This document shows, one piece after another, positions 5,838 to 7,877 of a stretch of DNA of 7,877 nt. The stretch is from Synechococcales cyanobacterium PMM_0003 (GTDB taxonomy: Bacteria > Cyanobacteriota > Cyanobacteriia > Pseudanabaenales > Pseudanabaenaceae). The first letter of the stretch is position 1; every line of letters starts with the position of its first letter. The notes under the pieces were generated by a model. The model had not been told where the DNA came from. It did no database searches and worked only from the letters and a program-made list of their open reading frames with translations. The DNA lies in NCBI GenBank assembly GCA_949128015.1, contig CASBRC010000182.1, positions 1 through 7,877 of the forward strand. Direction: 5' to 3'. Position numbers and translations under genes: made by a program.

Positions 5838-6316
5838 GAAACTGGTCTGCTCGAAATAAATTCTCATTCATAGCTATTATAACTCTAGCTATCGGCAGTA
5901 TTTTCATACTCACGCAGACAACTGCATCACAAACATCGTCGTCAGAGACCGATCCATCTTTATGTCCATCAATGACCAACAAACTCAGTGAATCCAATAG
6001 TTTGCGATTTCATCCGCTCAAAATTGTGGCTGAACCTTGGCGAGGGGAGCATAATGTTTACGCCATATTTGCCATACCTTTGCAATACAAAGATAGTGGC
6101 TATCGTTCTAAACTATTGGTCAAAGGCTCCAACACTCCTTGGGATGTCTCGCCTGCTAATGAACGTCTATATGGACTGACCGTTCCCGAAGGGCACTTTC
6201 TAGTAATTGGATTTTTTCGGACTCGTCTGGCTTTGTTATATTTGGCTAGTGGTCGATTTGGCGATCTAAAAGAGCCTTGCAACTGGACACTACACTTTTT
6301 TCCTCATAAAACCTAA
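5828..6316 (+). CDS. unrecognised exported or membrane-anchored protein coupled to PBP4
   Basis: I do not recognise this 162-residue protein. It has a positively charged start, a hydrophobic stretch at about residues 12-29 (FSFIAIITLAIGSIFIL), then a Ser/Thr-rich segment (30-44) and a compact ~115-residue domain rich in aromatic residues and strands. There are only two cysteines, Cys46 (SLCPSM) and Cys151 (EPCNW), near the two ends of the domain, which would suit a disulfide outside the cytoplasm. Other stretches that may be conserved are VAEPWRGEHNVYAIFAIPLQ, PWDVSPANERLYGL and EGHFLVIGFFRTRLALLYL. ATG 5828 is reported. ATG 5834 would give the classic 4-base ATGA overlap with the PBP4 stop. 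This coupling suggests that it is made together with PBP4 and works in the envelope, but no function is claimed. The gene is followed by a hairpin-rich spacer. Confidence 0.75.
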   Translation: MYMRNWSARNKFSFIAIITLAIGSIFILTQTTASQTSSSETDPSLCPSMTNKLSESNSLRFHPLKIVAEPWRGEHNVYAIFAIPLQYKDSGYRSKLLVKGSNTPWDVSPANERLYGLTVPEGHFLVIGFFRTRLALLYLASGRFGDLKEPCNWTLHFFPHKT

Positions 6317-6351
6317 AAAGATAAAGGTTACGATAAAAACAATAAAGATTG

Positions 6352-6370
6352 TTTACGGCTTCGCCGTAAA
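6352..6370. repeat. 8-bp palindrome with CGGC-TTC-GCCG centre
   Basis: TTTACGGC (6352-6359) pairs perfectly with GCCGTAAA (6363-6370) around TTC. On the minus strand the apex reads GC-GAA-GC, a very stable DNA mini-hairpin. It is followed by ATAAAG rather than a T tract, so plus-strand termination is doubtful. On the minus strand the stem is followed by CAATCTTTATTG, which is not a T tract either. Confidence 0.65.
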
Positions 6371-6373
6371 ATA

Positions 6374-6428
6374 AAGAACCATATTTTTGATGGCGCGGCG
6401 AAGCCGCGCTATCAAAAATATGATTCTT
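6374..6428. repeat. 26-bp near-perfect palindrome with GC-GAA-GC apex
   Basis: Bases 6374-6399 pair with 6403-6428 around a GAA loop: 24 Watson-Crick pairs, one G-T (6392/6410) and one C-A mismatch (6379/6423). Its apex is the reverse complement of the hairpin ending four bases upstream (6352-6370), so the two centres could also pair with each other. It lies between the PBP4-linked gene and mlaE. No T run follows the stem, only TTCTTATT, so it is at best a weak terminator. It may be a dispersed palindromic element or an mRNA end protector. Confidence 0.7.
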
Positions 6429-6468
6429 ATTAAATTGCAGCACCCTTACTGCTTATCAGTTGTGGCAC

Positions 6469-6472
6469 AGGA
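6469..6472 (+). promoter_or_regulatory. ribosome binding site AGGA of mlaE
   Basis: AGGA lies ten bases before the ATG at 6483 and supports that start. The spacing is slightly long but acceptable. Confidence 0.5.
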
Positions 6473-6482
6473 AATTTAAAAC

Positions 6483-7262
6483 ATGGGAAATTTTGGCAGT
6501 TGGCTAATTAAGCTTGGACAAAGTTGTTTACTGATTGGACAAATCATCACCCATGTTTTGATCTATCGGCGCTTCCATTGGCGCAATACGATCGAGCAGA
6601 TGTCTATGGTTGGTACAGAGTCACTGCTAATAACTTTAATTACGGCTGCCTTTGTTGGTGCAGTATTTACAATTCAAGTAGCCCGCGAATTTATTAACTT
6701 TGGCGCACAACAAGCAATCGGCGGCATTTTAGCGATCGCACTTGCTCGCGAGTTAATTCCTGTGCTAACAGCGGTGATCATTGCGGGGCGTGTGGGTTCA
6801 GCATTTGCGGCGGAAATTGGCACAATGCAGGTAACTGAACAAATTGACGCACTGTACATGCTACGCACTAATCCCATTGATTATTTAGCAACGCCTCGTG
6901 CGATCGCCTGTTTGCTCATGCTACCAGTCCTCACAATTTTAGGATTCTTAACAGGTATGGCTGGCGGCTTATTTTTATCTCAAGCCATGTATGCGATTCC
7001 GCATAACATGTTTCTCAATTCTGTACAGAATTTACTCAAACCTTGGGATTTAATTGCAGCGCTAATCAAATCCAGCATCTTTGGAGTTTTAATCGCGGCG
7101 ATCGGGACAACGTGGGGCTTAACCACTACAGGCGGCGCAAAGGGTGTGGGCGAGTCCACCACCACCGCAGTTGTGACTGCATTACTAGCGATATTTATCA
7201 GCAATTTCTTTTTATCATGGGTATTCTTTCAAGGCATCGGCGCATCATTGACTGCTGGATAA
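6483..7262 (+). CDS. mlaE: MlaE family lipid ABC transporter permease
   Basis: This is the inner-membrane permease of an MCE-type lipid transporter, related to E. coli MlaE, cyanobacterial Slr1045 and plant TGD1. With an ATPase (MlaF type) and an MCE-domain substrate-binding protein it moves glycerolipids between the inner and outer membranes. The family signature is almost intact: ARELIPVLTAVIIAGRVGSA, then AAEIGTMQVTEQIDAL, followed by TNPIDYLATPRAIA. The C-terminal GGAKGVGESTTTAVV is the usual glycine-rich cytoplasmic loop before the last membrane segment, which ends in NFFLSWVFFQG. At 259 residues it has the normal length, with about five hydrophobic segments. AGGA ten bases upstream supports ATG 6483. 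The partner ATPase and MCE genes are not in this window, as is common in cyanobacteria. A long inverted repeat begins nine bases after the stop and probably ends the transcript. Confidence 0.93.
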   Translation: MGNFGSWLIKLGQSCLLIGQIITHVLIYRRFHWRNTIEQMSMVGTESLLITLITAAFVGAVFTIQVAREFINFGAQQAIGGILAIALARELIPVLTAVIIAGRVGSAFAAEIGTMQVTEQIDALYMLRTNPIDYLATPRAIACLLMLPVLTILGFLTGMAGGLFLSQAMYAIPHNMFLNSVQNLLKPWDLIAALIKSSIFGVLIAAIGTTWGLTTTGGAKGVGESTTTAVVTALLAIFISNFFLSWVFFQGIGASLTAG

Positions 7263-7270
7263 TAGCGATC

Positions 7271-7351
7271 AAAGCAAGTCCAGATTTCTTATAAAAGCCT
7301 CCCCAAGAAGCGACAAGTGCGGGGCTTTTATAAAAAATCTGGGCTTGCTTT
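7271..7351. terminator. 31-bp nested inverted repeat, probable bidirectional terminator
   Basis: Bases 7271-7301 pair with 7321-7351 around a 19-base loop: 28 Watson-Crick pairs, two G-T (7279/7343, 7300/7322) and one mismatch (7288/7334). The inner part, AAAAGCC on the left and GGGGCTTTT on the right, has terminator form when read from either strand. That suits the convergent mlaE and minus-strand genes. The outer part (AAAGCAAG and CTTGCTTT) extends the stem well beyond what a terminator needs. I see no target-site duplication at its edges. Confidence 0.6.
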
Positions 7352-7421
7352 CAATCTATAGAAGTCTGTTTCATAATGAGAATTGTTAATTACTTGCTGA
7401 ATCGTCCAGTGCAATGCTGAG

Positions 7422-7862
7422 TTAGTTTTTTTTTATTTTGTTAGACGTAATGTGTTTAAAATTCGCCTCAATGCCATGTCGAAGTTCTTCTATAGGTTTG
7501 CCTGTTAATTTTGAAATGTCGCTCAAAAAATCATCAGTTAGTGCAATATCAAAAGTAATTTTCGTTGACTGGCACTTTGGACAACAGGCACTATCAGCGT
7601 AGAACTTGTCGTCGGTTGACTTGAAAAAGACGTATGCAATTCCATATATTTTACTGATGTATGAACTAATAATGTCTTGAATTTCATCATCGCAACGCTT
7701 GTTCTTTTTAACACCACTAATGCCGAATATTTTTCTAGAGAAATCTGCGCTGTGTCCGCAGTCATCGCAGTTCACAGGCTTAAGTCCGTTAAACTTTGGT
7801 AACTTCAATATAGCTGTAGCTTCATCATCACTTAACGGCTCTATCTTAATTAGATTTTTCAT
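7422..7862 (-). CDS. unrecognised protein with a zinc-ribbon-like four-cysteine pattern
   Basis: I do not recognise this 146-residue protein. Two CxxC pairs, Cys32-x2-Cys35 (NCDDCGHS) and Cys94-x2-Cys97 (CCPKCQST), about 60 residues apart, suggest a zinc-binding ribbon with a helical insert between them; Cys57 and Cys93 are extra. The rest is charged and soluble, with a Lys-rich C-terminus (SNKIKKN) and no signal peptide. A helix TDDFLSDISKLTGKPIEELRHGI lies between the second CxxC and the end. The gene converges on mlaE. ATG at 7862 is reported, but the frame stays open to the window edge, so the true start may lie further upstream; no ribosome binding site is visible. It contains no HIP1 site and is about 36% G+C by hand count, against about 39% in part of the PBP4 gene and 47% in part of mlaE, so foreign origin is possible but not shown. 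A nine-T run (7426-7434) lies in its last codons. Confidence 0.65.
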   Translation of the reverse strand: MKNLIKIEPLSDDEATAILKLPKFNGLKPVNCDDCGHSADFSRKIFGISGVKKNKRCDDEIQDIISSYISKIYGIAYVFFKSTDDKFYADSACCPKCQSTKITFDIALTDDFLSDISKLTGKPIEELRHGIEANFKHITSNKIKKN

Positions 7863-7877
7863 TGTTTTTCTACAAGC

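Larger units (their letters stand above)
374..6907. repeat. fifteen dispersed HIP1 octamers (GCGATCGC)
   Basis: The palindromic octamer GCGATCGC starts at 374, 1247, 2710, 3011, 3347, 4007, 4032, 4585, 4632, 4911, 5289, 5592, 5796, 6732 and 6900. That is about one per 500 bases, far above chance, and is a hallmark of many cyanobacterial genomes. All lie inside coding regions. Seven fall in the PBP4 gene. None occurs after 6907. Counted by eye, so one may be missed. Confidence 0.85.

Noticed and set aside
6246..6443. Minus-strand 65-residue frame over the hairpin spacer
   Set aside because: It covers the end of the plus-strand gene and the palindromes, and has no protein-like features or start signal.
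7043..7294. Plus-strand 83-residue frame inside and beyond mlaE
   Set aside because: It is a shadow of the mlaE frame, with no ribosome binding site or recognisable composition.
7265..7357. The long inverted repeat as a complete insertion element (MITE) with target duplication
   Set aside because: No matching direct repeats flank the arms and no second copy is seen in the window; kept only as a terminator with extended arms.
7380..7440. Possible integron attC-like site beside the minus-strand gene (GTTAG near its end, GTTAAT further on)
   Set aside because: The expected RYYYAAC and GTTRRRY core boxes are not both present in the right orientation, and the segment does not fold into the paired boxes an attC site needs.

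Overview
The window looks like a chromosomal segment of a cyanobacterium. Three things point that way: fifteen copies of the HIP1 octamer GCGATCGC by my count, a cyanobacterial-type chorismate lyase (first step of plastoquinone head-group synthesis), and a TGD1/MlaE-type lipid permease. The many small intergenic palindromes would suit a Pseudanabaena-like lineage, but that is only an impression. I see no CRISPR array, rRNA, tRNA, transposase or phage gene.

Layout, left to right. A chorismate lyase-like gene (45-689) is followed by three consecutive hairpins (689-780), then coaD (794-1282, coenzyme A synthesis) and a secreted or anchored GerMN-domain protein (1368-1979). A strong palindrome (1986-2024) leads into a NagZ-like family 3 glycosidase (2044-3609). 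Seven bases further on comes a class I SAM-dependent methyltransferase with a lipoprotein-like N-terminus (3617-4276). A PBP4-type D-Ala-D-Ala carboxypeptidase (4362-5837) overlaps an unrecognised exported or anchored protein (5828-6316). A hairpin-rich spacer (6317-6482) precedes an MlaE-family ABC permease (6483-7262). A long nested inverted repeat (7271-7351) separates it from a convergent minus-strand gene (7422-7862) encoding an unrecognised four-cysteine, zinc-ribbon-like protein.

Much of the segment is about the cell envelope. The PBP4 enzyme trims or cuts peptidoglycan peptides, the NagZ-like enzyme could remove GlcNAc from recycled muropeptides, MlaE moves lipids between membranes, and the GerMN protein and the gene coupled to PBP4 are probably envelope proteins. 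The chorismate lyase and CoaD are housekeeping metabolism.

I did not find a clear new multigene system. The most unusual signals are: (i) intergenic palindromes with unrelated arms but related mini-hairpin centres (GC-AAA-GC or GC-GAA-GC); (ii) a methyltransferase that appears to carry an export or lipoprotein signal; (iii) a small gene apparently translationally coupled to PBP4; (iv) a 10-bp tandem duplication across the glycosidase start codon; and (v) the lone zinc-ribbon-like protein at the right edge.
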